DNA of 8,047 nucleotides from Chloroflexota bacterium (lineage in GTDB: Bacteria > Chloroflexota > Anaerolineae > 4572-78 > J111): assembly GCA_003695455.1 (NCBI GenBank), contig RFJF01000192.1:1-8047 (forward strand). Reading direction: 5' to 3'. Numbering within the stretch: the first letter of the stretch is position 1; every line of letters begins with the position of its first letter. A model generated the notes under the pieces. It was not told where the DNA came from, did no database searches, and saw only the letters and a program-made list of their open reading frames with translations. The translations under genes and the position numbers were made by a program. Shown in pieces: positions 1 to 7,457 of this stretch.

Positions 1-55
1 CTCGTTGATTTGGTGAGTTGATACGCATGCAAAAATTAGACAACGGCAAAATGTC

Positions 56-3000
56 ATGGACCAGTTAGAAATTATCGGCCCAAACGGAGAAGTTGATTTT
101 TATCAACTGAACCCGGCCAAGGGGTTTACAAATATCGGCCAGCACCCGGAAAATGATGTGGTGATTGTTGGCCCCGGCACGGTTCCGCTGCAAGCCATTC
201 TGTACCACCGTGAAAAACCGTACCGGCTGATGCTGGTGAGCGGCCAGGGAATGGTGCGGGTGGGCGGACAACTGCTGCCAACCCAGCAAGCCGTGCCGGT
301 GCATCACCTGCAGCATATTGAACTGGGGCATCACACGTTAATTCTTTTTGAAGGGAACACCCACCGGCCAACTGCCGAACCGGCTCACACCATTCCCGTG
401 CCGGCCCAACCCGCGCCAACGCCTGCCCCTGCTCAACCCGCTACCCCTGCACCGTCATTTGCAACAGAAACGGGTCTGCAAACCGGCCGTCCTGTCATCA
501 TTCCCCCGCCGGTTTCTGCCCCGGAGTCGTTGCCGGTAGTTGCCGGCAACCCTGCGCCCCCGTCGGCGGCACGCTACGGTTTGCGCCAACCGGAAGGCCG
601 CTTTTCTGCCCCGGTGGTTGATCAGGAAGATGAAGTGATTGTCACCGAGTTTCTGGCCACCGAGGCTTCGGTAGAGGTTGAGCAAACGGCCTCGTACCAG
701 TTGACCGTGGTCAACGGCGGTGATTTGGTGGCAACGTTTACTGTTCGGGTAGAAGGGCTGGACGACAGTTGGGTCACTATATCGCCGCCGCACGTCAACT
801 TGTACGAAGGCAACCGGGCCACCGTTACCATCAACATTACCCCGCCGCGGCTGCCGAGCAGTCTGGCCGGCCCGCACTATTTTGCGCTGGTTGTTACATC
901 TTACAACTACCCCGGCCGGGTCAGCCGGCGGGGTGCAACGTTGAATATCAGCCCGTTTTACGAATTTGGTGTGGGTGAAATTACCCCTCGCCAGCAGTCA
1001 ATTTCCTGGTTCAAACGGTCGGCTCACGCGTCAATTGACATTACCAATAAAGGCAACAGCAACGCGTTATTTCAGATTGACGGTCGGGATGATGAACGGG
1101 GCTGCAACTTTGAGTTCCAGATACCCGGCGAAAATGTGAAGCTGGCAAACCTGGCCGAGTTCAGGATTCCGCCTGACCAGGTGATGTCACTGCCCATGCT
1201 GATTTCTCCCCACTCGCGCAAATTGGTGGCTCTGCGCAAACACGCCTACCCGTTTACCATCACCACCACCATGCCCGAAGGGTCACAGGCGCCACGCTCA
1301 ATGTTGGGCCGGTTGCAGACCGCGCCGCTGATTGGCCCGCTGCTGTTGCTGCTGTTTGCGCTGTTGTTGATGGTTTTGATTGTCATTATTTTTAAACCAC
1401 GCATTACCACGTTTAATGTGGATGGTTCAACCAAAAAGGTGCTTCTGGCCGGCCAATCGGCCACGCTCAACTGGAAAGGTTCGCCGTTTTCGCGGCTGAC
1501 AATTCCTGAGTTGGGGCCGGAGCCGCTCGACAGCCCGCAGGGGAGCGTAACCGTGGTTCCCACCGCCAACGCCAGCTACCAACTCAAGGCCGACAACTGG
1601 CTGTCGCGTCTGAACCCAACCTGGTTTGGCACAGACCCGCGCACAGTTTCTATCATTCTCACGCCAATTCCCCCGAACATCGCCACGTTTGGCGGCGATA
1701 AACAGGCCGTGGTCAGTGGAGAGAGTGTGCTGCTCTCGTGGCAGGTTGACGGCGCAGACACGGTTAATTTAATCAATCAGGCCGACGGCAATCCCAAACC
1801 TCTGCCGGGAAACAGCGGCTCAATGGACACCGGGCCGCTGGATAGGGAAACCACCTACTATCTTGAGGCCAGCAACCCGTACATTGCCACACCCGTTCGG
1901 TCTGACCCGTTCATTATCAAGGTGGCTTCTCCCACGCCCACCCCGCTGCCAACGCCGGCCATTGTCAGCTTTTACGCCAACCCACCCGCAATTGTAGCCG
2001 GAGAAAGCACCACCATTGAGTGGTCTGTAGAGGGAACCGATAAAGTCAGCGTGCTGGGCATTGGCGACGGCCTGCCGGCGTCACAAACCATCAGCCAGGC
2101 CCCGCTGGAAACCACCAACTACGTACTGAACGCGTCAAACGGGCCGTCGGCTGCCAAACCGCAAAGCCTGACCGTGTGGGTAACGCCGGCCCCAACCGCA
2201 ACGCCGGAACCGGACGCGCCGCAAATTAAATTCTTTACCGCCGACCCAACCAGCCTGATTTTGCTCAAGGGCGCTACCGAACAGGTGAAGCTGAGCTGGT
2301 CAGTAACCGGCGAGGTGACCAACGTAGAAGTGAGCGGCCCCACACTCAACAGCCCCATCACTGGGCTTGACAGCGAAGGTTCGGTGACCATGACCGTGCA
2401 GGATTCCACCCTGTTTGTTTTAACCGCTTACAACCAGGACAAGAAAACCAGTTCCACAGTGGATATTACCGTCAACGAACCTACACCCACCGCCACGCCG
2501 GCGCCTACCAGTACGCCGCCGCCGCCCACCGCCACACCAATTCCGCCGGCTTCAATTGCCAATTTTGTCATTTCGTCGCCGGGTTCGCCCAAGGTTGTTG
2601 ATCAGGGCGGCAGTAGTCCGCGCCGCTACCAGGTTCAGGAAAACACCACTGTGACCTTTGGTTGGGAAGTAAACCAGGCAGCCAAAGTAACGTTTGTGCC
2701 GGATGATGGTGCATCTTCCGAGGTTGACCCCGCCGGGCAGTCTAATGTGCTGGTCACTGTGCCGGGTGTGGGGCAGATTCGGAATTACCGGCTAATTGCC
2801 GAAAACAGCGAAGGTAAACGGGTTACGGCTTCAATTGAAGTAACGCTGATTGACCCACCGCCGCCGGACCCGCCGCACACCGTAACCGGTGTTGAAGACG
2901 TGAGCAGCGGGCAAAATACAATTTCCTGGCAGTGGGCCGCCGACCCCAACAAAGATGCCATCGAAGGATTTCGGGTGTACCGGGCCACCGTGCCGGGCGG

Positions 3001-3184
3001 CAGTTACAGCGTAGTTGCCAATGAGGGCACGTTGACCAAAGACGGCGCCAAGCAATATGTGGATTATGTCTCTCCTACGTGCGGCAAGGGCTACTACGTG
3101 GTGGCAGTCTATAAAAACGTTTCCGGCAGCAACCTTGAATCGGCGGCCAGTTTGAATAGCTGGTACAGCACACCCTGCCCGTAA
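56..3184 (+). CDS. Single-pass membrane protein: degenerate FHA-like head, Ig-like repeats, C-terminal FN3-like domain
   Basis: The 1042-residue product has no N-terminal signal peptide. Residues 1-100 resemble an FHA domain (IGQHPENDVVI at 27-37) but lack its usual Arg, Ser and His. Residues 101-188 are a Pro/Ala-rich linker. Residues about 193-300 and 301-420 look like two Ig-like domains of the NEW3/CARDB type. A hydrophobic helix at 425-446 is followed by Lys-Pro-Arg. About five Ig-like repeats follow (starts near 448, 541, 635, 723 and 834), separated by Thr/Pro linkers, and an FN3-like domain with Cys1009 and Cys1041 ends the protein. The likely topology is N-terminus inside and C-terminus outside; the only cysteine pair lies in the outer part. 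ATG 56 is the first start after an in-frame stop at 14-16, and its ribosome-binding site is weak. The molecular function is not known; an anchoring or scaffolding role is inferred. It sits 17 bases before the next gene, probably in one operon. Confidence 0.9.
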   Translation: MDQLEIIGPNGEVDFYQLNPAKGFTNIGQHPENDVVIVGPGTVPLQAILYHREKPYRLMLVSGQGMVRVGGQLLPTQQAVPVHHLQHIELGHHTLILFEGNTHRPTAEPAHTIPVPAQPAPTPAPAQPATPAPSFATETGLQTGRPVIIPPPVSAPESLPVVAGNPAPPSAARYGLRQPEGRFSAPVVDQEDEVIVTEFLATEASVEVEQTASYQLTVVNGGDLVATFTVRVEGLDDSWVTISPPHVNLYEGNRATVTINITPPRLPSSLAGPHYFALVVTSYNYPGRVSRRGATLNISPFYEFGVGEITPRQQSISWFKRSAHASIDITNKGNSNALFQIDGRDDERGCNFEFQIPGENVKLANLAEFRIPPDQVMSLPMLISPHSRKLVALRKHAYPFTITTTMPEGSQAPRSMLGRLQTAPLIGPLLLLLFALLLMVLIVIIFKPRITTFNVDGSTKKVLLAGQSATLNWKGSPFSRLTIPELGPEPLDSPQGSVTVVPTANASYQLKADNWLSRLNPTWFGTDPRTVSIILTPIPPNIATFGGDKQAVVSGESVLLSWQVDGADTVNLINQADGNPKPLPGNSGSMDTGPLDRETTYYLEASNPYIATPVRSDPFIIKVASPTPTPLPTPAIVSFYANPPAIVAGESTTIEWSVEGTDKVSVLGIGDGLPASQTISQAPLETTNYVLNASNGPSAAKPQSLTVWVTPAPTATPEPDAPQIKFFTADPTSLILLKGATEQVKLSWSVTGEVTNVEVSGPTLNSPITGLDSEGSVTMTVQDSTLFVLTAYNQDKKTSSTVDITVNEPTPTATPAPTSTPPPPTATPIPPASIANFVISSPGSPKVVDQGGSSPRRYQVQENTTVTFGWEVNQAAKVTFVPDDGASSEVDPAGQSNVLVTVPGVGQIRNYRLIAENSEGKRVTASIEVTLIDPPPPDPPHTVTGVEDVSSGQNTISWQWAADPNKDAIEGFRVYRATVPGGSYSVVANEGTLTKDGAKQYVDYVSPTCGKGYYVVAVYKNVSGSNLESAASLNSWYSTPCP
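1397..2884 (+). repeat. Tandem Ig-like repeats with Thr/Pro linkers in the outer half of the membrane protein
   Basis: Protein residues 448-943 hold about five divergent copies of one pattern: an opening Ile-x-x-Phe, then a Gly-[Glu/Gln]-[Ser/Ala] turn, a Leu-x-Trp-x-Val or similar strand, and a late Tyr-x-Leu-x-Ala-x-Asn strand. Clear examples are LSWQVDG with YYLEASN in copy 2, IEWSVEG with YVLNASN in copy 3, and LSWSVTG with FVLTAYN in copy 4. Copy 1 (LNWKG, YQLKADN) and copy 5 (FGWEVN, YRLIAEN) are more divergent. Linkers rich in Thr-Pro separate copies 2-3, 3-4 and 4-5. The array probably forms a stalk that holds the terminal domain away from the membrane. The repeat boundaries are approximate. 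Confidence 0.75.
2885..3181 (+). other. C-terminal Cys-containing FN3-like domain, copy A (membrane protein)
   Basis: Residues 944-1042 form a fibronectin-III-like domain with an ISWQW strand, GFRVYRA at 971-977 and a closing GYYVVAVYKN strand. Cys1009 and Cys1041 are 32 residues apart, with the second one residue from the C-terminus, so they could form a disulfide that locks the tail to the domain. A homologous domain with the same cysteine arrangement ends the next gene. Confidence 0.8.
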
Positions 3185-3201
3185 TTGAAAGTCTACGGCC
3201 T

Positions 3202-6200
3202 GTGACCATGACATCTAGCAAACTTACCTTCAGATTTTTTATAATTGTCATACTTGCATTATTTTTGGGATTGCCGGCCTGGGGAACGCTGGCGTGGTTG
3301 TCACCCGTGCCGGCTCGGGCCAACAATCAGTTGATTTCGAACGCCACGGTACAGAACAGCCGTCCCCCGGCCCGTCCGCTTGCGGCCAGCTTGTCTCTGC
3401 AACAATCTGTAACCGGCACCGGGTACAACGGCGATTGGCTGACCTACACCCTGAGAGTTGTCAACACCGGTGAGACAGTCAAGGAAATTTATGTTGAAGA
3501 CCAGCTCCCGGTCGGTGTTTTTGCCAATGCGCAATGTGTAACAGAAGTAGGGCATTGTACCGTACAATACAGCACCACCAGTGTAACCACCCGCGTTGGC
3601 AGTGTAGAAGTTTCACAGCCCACAAAGGTCAGGTGGGTTTTTACCTCAACCACCACGTTGACCCAGATATTCCCCCTGAATTTGCAGATCAAAGCTCAGG
3701 TTTTGTGCCAGCCGGTGGGTAGTCAGTTTAATAATCAGGCCACGCTCAATTATACCCGCAGCGATAATACACTCGGCTTTGCTATCAGTAACCCGTTACT
3801 TTTGAACACTACCGTAACCCAGGCGCCCATTGCGCAAACCGGACGATTTGTCTTGTCATCGGCCCCGGAACTTTGTACCAAAAATGGCCCTGTCGGTGGC
3901 ACGTCTGATATGGATTGGGGTGATTTTGACAACGACGGTAATTTGGATGTGGCCATGGTGTCGTGGGATGGCGGCGTTTATGTGTACCGTAACAAGGGGC
4001 AGGGGCAATTTGAAATGTTCTGGAACGGCAGCGCGCACCCGGCCGAAAGCGTTCAATGGGCCGATTTTGACGGTAACAGCAATGGCTATCTGGAACTGGT
4101 AGTGGGGGGGCAATGGGTAACCCCAGACAGTTTGCTGCCCGATGGCGGTACGTACAACTATACCGGCAAAAATTACCTGTACCAGTTCAACGGCACGGAT
4201 GCCTTTGTTGAGTACGACCAGTTTGATACCAACGATGGCGTATGGCGCATTGCCGCCGCCGATTTTACCGGCCCTCTGCCGGGCAACCAGCCGGACGGCT
4301 ACCCTGATCTGGCAATGATAAACTATTGGGGCGGCTGCACCGTACATCTCTACAAAAATGACCAGACCGGCAAATTCAACCGCAGCGACCCAGCCAATAC
4401 CAACAGCAGCTACTGCCTGTTCAGCCCGCCATTTGTCAATTATAGCGCTTATCCTGTTCGCAAGGCCTACAGCGCCGCCTGGGGTGACGTGGAAAATGAC
4501 GGCGACCCGGATTTGGCCGTAGGGTACAATTTTGATGCGTCTTCTTCTGCCACAACCCTGCTGCTCCGCGTGTTTAAAAATAACGCGGGCGTACTCACAG
4601 ATTCCAATTTTATTGAACTTGAAAATGTAGATAATCCCCCGGCAAATTTCAAACACGCACAAGATTTGGCCTGGGGTGATTACGATGGTGACGGTTATCT
4701 GGATGTGGCGGCGGCTTTTGCTTCTGATAATTATCTCAGCTTTTCCGCCGTCTCCAGCGGTGGATTCCGAGTGTATCACAATAACGGCAATGGTACGTTT
4801 ACCCGGACCCATTCATTAACGATGACCGTCCCCATCGGCGCGCTGGATTGGGCCGACATTGACGGCGACGGGCAGCTTGAACTGTTGATTGCCCCGTTTG
4901 ACAGCGCGCCTCAAATTTACAAATATGGCGGCGGCGCGTTTTCGCTGCTGTACACACTGGCAACATCCGGCAAAGGGGCAATCCTGTCCATTCGCGGGGT
5001 AGATACAGACGGCGAAGGCGACCTGGACATTATTTTCACCAATTTTCTGGCCGAAAACTGGCTCTTTAGCAACAAGGCTCCGTTTTTGCAGCAATATGCA
5101 AAAGGGTTGGTATCGTCCTTTGTGTCGCATAGCGTGGAATGGGGCGATGTGAACAATGACGGCAGTCTGGATTTGCTTTACGGCACAGACGGCGCTACCA
5201 AACTCTACCGCAATAACGGCGATGGCACCTTTTTTGGCAGCTTTGCTTTTAGCCCCAATCCGCTGGCCCGTAATGCTGTACTGGGTGATATTGAAGGGGA
5301 TGGAGACCTAGACATGGTTCTGGGCCCAAACGGCCAGAATTTTCTGTACCGCAATGAGGGTTCCGGAAGTTATACATCGCTGCCGGTGTGGATTGCTGCC
5401 CCGGCAGACAACACCTACAGCCAGTTCTTTGCCGACATCAATCAGGATAATCTGGGCCGGCCCGATTTGGTAGTGGGCAACAACGGCGATCCCAACCGGT
5501 TGTACATCAACCAGGGTAGTACGCTAAACTCCAATCCGGCGTGGCAGTCGCCTCAATCCGATTCAACATATAGCGTGGCTTGGGGCTACCTCAACAACGA
5601 TATTTTGCCGGACCTTGCCGCCGCCGATGGTGACCAGGGGGTGCGAATTTACCGCAACACAGCCTACAACGGTTTTGAGCTAACCCAGACTCTGGCTGCA
5701 TCTGCTGCCCAAAGCGTAGCCTGGGGAGATTACGACGGCGACGGCGATATGGATTTGGCGGTAGGGCGCTACAACCAGCCTAACCAACTGTATCAAAATA
5801 ATAATGGTACCTTGAGTCTGGTCTGGACGGCATCGGTGGTGGGTAACACCACCAGTGTGGCTTGGGGAGACTGGAACAACGATGGCGACCTGGATTTGGC
5901 CGTGGGCAACTTTAACCAAAAAGACCAGGTGTATGATAACCTGGGGAGTACTGTTTCTACGGTTAATCTGGTTTGGTTGTGGTCAGCCGCCGTTAACTAC
6001 AAAACCACTGCCCTGCGCTGGATAGACTACGATCACGATGGTGATTTGGACTTGTCACTCAGCCAGGACAGCGTCAACGACCCCAACGGTATTTACGAGA
6101 ACAGCACTGTTGCCGCGGCGCACCAGGTTGCCGATTTTTCTCACCGCGTTTTGCTGCCTCGTGTACCGTCTTACGTATCAATCAGGCAGCCCGGCAATCC

Positions 6201-7299
6201 GGGGCAAATCTTCAAACGAACGGATAAATCTATCTCGTCAACCCTCACGGTTCCGTTGACTATCTCTGCATTTGACCCGGATACCTCACGCCAGTTTAAC
6301 AGTAATCTGACCGGCAATCCACTCAAAATTTCCGGCGTTCAGTACACACTTGACGGCGGGGGAAAGTGGTACAATGCTACCATCACCCCCGCATTGAACA
6401 TCATTACCCCTACTCGCCGGGGGATCTCGTACACTACACAGTGGCAGGCCGGCCGGGATTTATCAACAAACAACTCCAACCAGGCCGTCAGCGATGACGT
6501 GCGCATTCGGATTACCGTTAGCCAGCAAAATAACCCGCCAACAGTTAACCAGATTGCCGGCCCCATCCAACGGGTTGCCGCCGGAGCCACAAGCCCTCCC
6601 TTCCGGGTGAGAAACACCAGTTGCACCTGGCCCGAAGGAGCCTACATTGCCACAATGCAACCCACGCCGCCCATCACCCCCGGAAAAATTCGACTTTGGG
6701 GTGCGGTTCAACAGTGGGACATCCATTCAGCCGGTATTACCTACACATGGGATTTTGGCGATTCCACGGCTCAGGGTGTTTATGTAGATCACACCTACAG
6801 CACAACCGGCACACACGTTGTTACCATGACCGTTACCCAACCCCCTTGCCCCAACACACGGCTTGAATTTGTGACTACATCAGTGGTGGTTACCGGCAGC
6901 GGGGTCACATCTAATCTGACAAACACAACATATCTGCCGCTGATTTTAAAATCGGGTGCCGGAACCACGTCGCTGGAAGTCAAAGCCAGCGCACCACCGG
7001 CCATTGTGGCTTCTGAGGAATTACCCCAGGTTACTGGTCTGCACGGAGAAACCACAGGCAACGGCACTGCATTGCGCTGGAATCCTGCCCTGCCGGCCAA
7101 CGCTTCCGGCGGGTACCGCGTGTACCGGTCAAAAATTGGAACTGTTGCCTACCGGCGGCTGGCAGAACTCCCGGCTTCAGTCACGTCATTTGCAGACCCT
7201 GATACTGCCTGCGGATTTGCCTATTTTGTAACAGCGTTCAATAGCCAACACGAGTCTTATCCCAGCACATCCAGTTACTACGGCCCGCCGTGCCGGTAA
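3202..7299 (+). CDS. Secreted protein with two predicted FG-GAP/VCBS beta-propellers, PKD domain and Cys-containing FN3-like tail
   Basis: The 1365-residue product starts with Lys/Arg residues, a hydrophobic stretch at about 12-36 and a likely signal peptidase I site after Ala40 (PARA-NN). Residues about 55-205 resemble a DUF11-type adhesin domain. Residues 239-950 carry 14 FG-GAP/VCBS motifs, most with calcium-loop residues such as DFDNDG, DYDGDG and DYDHDG. Residues about 1040-1115 look like another beta-sandwich. A PKD domain (YTWDFGD at 1181-1187) spans about 1140-1225. YLPLILK lies at 1244-1250, and an FN3-like domain with Cys1337 and Cys1364 ends the protein. All ten cysteines would be outside the cell. 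The start could be GTG 3202 or ATG 3208; neither has a good ribosome-binding site (a TGAAAG at 3186-3191 is best), and the signal peptide fits both. The likely role is binding or adhesion at the cell surface; no catalytic motif was seen and the ligand is unknown. Confidence 0.92.
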   Translation: MTMTSSKLTFRFFIIVILALFLGLPAWGTLAWLSPVPARANNQLISNATVQNSRPPARPLAASLSLQQSVTGTGYNGDWLTYTLRVVNTGETVKEIYVEDQLPVGVFANAQCVTEVGHCTVQYSTTSVTTRVGSVEVSQPTKVRWVFTSTTTLTQIFPLNLQIKAQVLCQPVGSQFNNQATLNYTRSDNTLGFAISNPLLLNTTVTQAPIAQTGRFVLSSAPELCTKNGPVGGTSDMDWGDFDNDGNLDVAMVSWDGGVYVYRNKGQGQFEMFWNGSAHPAESVQWADFDGNSNGYLELVVGGQWVTPDSLLPDGGTYNYTGKNYLYQFNGTDAFVEYDQFDTNDGVWRIAAADFTGPLPGNQPDGYPDLAMINYWGGCTVHLYKNDQTGKFNRSDPANTNSSYCLFSPPFVNYSAYPVRKAYSAAWGDVENDGDPDLAVGYNFDASSSATTLLLRVFKNNAGVLTDSNFIELENVDNPPANFKHAQDLAWGDYDGDGYLDVAAAFASDNYLSFSAVSSGGFRVYHNNGNGTFTRTHSLTMTVPIGALDWADIDGDGQLELLIAPFDSAPQIYKYGGGAFSLLYTLATSGKGAILSIRGVDTDGEGDLDIIFTNFLAENWLFSNKAPFLQQYAKGLVSSFVSHSVEWGDVNNDGSLDLLYGTDGATKLYRNNGDGTFFGSFAFSPNPLARNAVLGDIEGDGDLDMVLGPNGQNFLYRNEGSGSYTSLPVWIAAPADNTYSQFFADINQDNLGRPDLVVGNNGDPNRLYINQGSTLNSNPAWQSPQSDSTYSVAWGYLNNDILPDLAAADGDQGVRIYRNTAYNGFELTQTLAASAAQSVAWGDYDGDGDMDLAVGRYNQPNQLYQNNNGTLSLVWTASVVGNTTSVAWGDWNNDGDLDLAVGNFNQKDQVYDNLGSTVSTVNLVWLWSAAVNYKTTALRWIDYDHDGDLDLSLSQDSVNDPNGIYENSTVAAAHQVADFSHRVLLPRVPSYVSIRQPGNPGQIFKRTDKSISSTLTVPLTISAFDPDTSRQFNSNLTGNPLKISGVQYTLDGGGKWYNATITPALNIITPTRRGISYTTQWQAGRDLSTNNSNQAVSDDVRIRITVSQQNNPPTVNQIAGPIQRVAAGATSPPFRVRNTSCTWPEGAYIATMQPTPPITPGKIRLWGAVQQWDIHSAGITYTWDFGDSTAQGVYVDHTYSTTGTHVVTMTVTQPPCPNTRLEFVTTSVVVTGSGVTSNLTNTTYLPLILKSGAGTTSLEVKASAPPAIVASEELPQVTGLHGETTGNGTALRWNPALPANASGGYRVYRSKIGTVAYRRLAELPASVTSFADPDTACGFAYFVTAFNSQHESYPSTSSYYGPPCR
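3916..5028 (+). repeat. FG-GAP/VCBS repeats 1-7, predicted first beta-propeller
   Basis: The repeat cores begin at protein residues 239, 286, 351, 427, 491, 550 and 599. The consensus is Trp-[Gly/Ala]-Asp-x-Asp-x-Asp-Gly-x-Leu-Asp followed by small and hydrophobic residues. Spacing is irregular (47 to 76 residues). Repeat 2 has two extra residues and repeat 3 about seven in the metal loop, which probably disrupts calcium binding there. The region between repeats 3 and 4 carries Cys379 and Cys405, a possible disulfide. The consensus matches integrin-alpha-type propeller blades. Confidence 0.82.
5140..6051 (+). repeat. FG-GAP/VCBS repeats 8-14, predicted second beta-propeller
   Basis: The cores begin at residues 647, 694, 743, 794, 841, 888 and 940, with regular spacing of 47 to 52 residues. 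This half is more compact than the first. Repeats 12 and 13 are the closest pair (WGDYDGDGDMDLAVG and WGDWNNDGDLDLAVG). Repeat 10 has an extended metal loop, and repeat 11 has lost its first Asp and its Gly (YLNNDILPD), so it probably does not bind calcium. Most copies continue into a [Leu/Val/Ile]-Tyr-x-Asn strand. Confidence 0.82.
7030..7296 (+). other. C-terminal Cys-containing FN3-like domain, copy B (secreted protein)
   Basis: Residues 1277-1365 include a TALRWNP strand, GYRVYRS at 1304-1310, a second strand with ACGFAYFVTAFN, and a tail ending YYGPPCR. Cys1337 and Cys1364 are 27 residues apart. The domain lines up along its whole length with the end of the upstream membrane protein, including VYR, the Cys-Gly before the aromatic strand, an Glu-Ser after it, and the Pro-Cys next to the C-terminus. 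Confidence 0.8.
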
Positions 7300-7318
7300 C
7301 GAGCCAGATTTGCGCCCA

Positions 7319-7379
7319 CTACCAGGGATTTGTGTACCCAAAGGTACTGTGGAATTCTGCACAACCACCACCCTGGTGG
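7319..7379 (+). other. Intergenic hairpins, possible weak end of the surface-protein transcript
   Basis: Three inverted repeats overlap here. GTACC (7334-7338) pairs with GGTAC (7343-7347) over a CAAA loop. CCACCA (7365-7370) pairs perfectly with TGGTGG (7374-7379) over a CCC loop. The segment 7319-7327 pairs with 7371-7379 over nine positions with one G-U pair, enclosing the first hairpin. The last two cannot form together. No T-tract follows, so this is not a standard Rho-independent terminator; it may stabilise the mRNA 3' end or be incidental. Confidence 0.35.
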
Positions 7380-7381
7380 CA

Positions 7382-7410
7382 TTGCAAAGCCGGGGTATCT
7401 ATGTTATACT
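7382..7410 (+). promoter_or_regulatory. Sigma-70-type promoter for the response regulator
   Basis: TTGCAA at 7382-7387 (four of six to the -35 consensus) and TATACT at 7405-7410 (five of six to the -10) are separated by exactly 17 bases. TGT directly before the -10 gives an extended -10. Transcription would start near 7417 and leave a leader of about 41 bases before the ribosome-binding site and ATG at 7458. Confidence 0.65.
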
Positions 7411-7444
7411 CATCGAAACTGAAAGTTAAATCTGCCCCATCGGC

Positions 7445-7451
7445 AAAGGAG
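7445..7451 (+). promoter_or_regulatory. Ribosome-binding site AAAGGAG of the response regulator
   Basis: AAAGGAG lies six bases before ATG 7458. It is the best Shine-Dalgarno sequence in the window and decides the start: the open frame extends upstream to ATG 7290, but that start overlaps the previous gene and would place the promoter inside the coding region. Confidence 0.85.
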
Positions 7452-7457
7452 TATTTC

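Noticed and set aside
1..55. End of an upstream gene
   Set aside because: All three forward frames hit a stop by base 21, so at most seven codons are visible; no gene can be recognised from that.
455..877. Antisense open frame of 140 codons opposite the first gene
   Set aside because: Its composition is Arg/Gly-rich, it has no domain and no ribosome-binding site, and the sense strand there encodes a clear linker and Ig-like domain.
3856..4812. Long antisense open frame of 318 codons opposite the propeller repeats
   Set aside because: It mirrors the repeated Asp/Gly codons of the sense strand, which give stop-free antisense rich in Ile, Val and Ala. It has no recognisable domain, and the sense frame is well supported.
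7290..7457. N-terminal extension of the response regulator to ATG 7290
   Set aside because: It overlaps the end of the previous gene, spans the predicted promoter, adds sequence unlike any receiver domain, and lacks the strong AAAGGAG found before ATG 7458.
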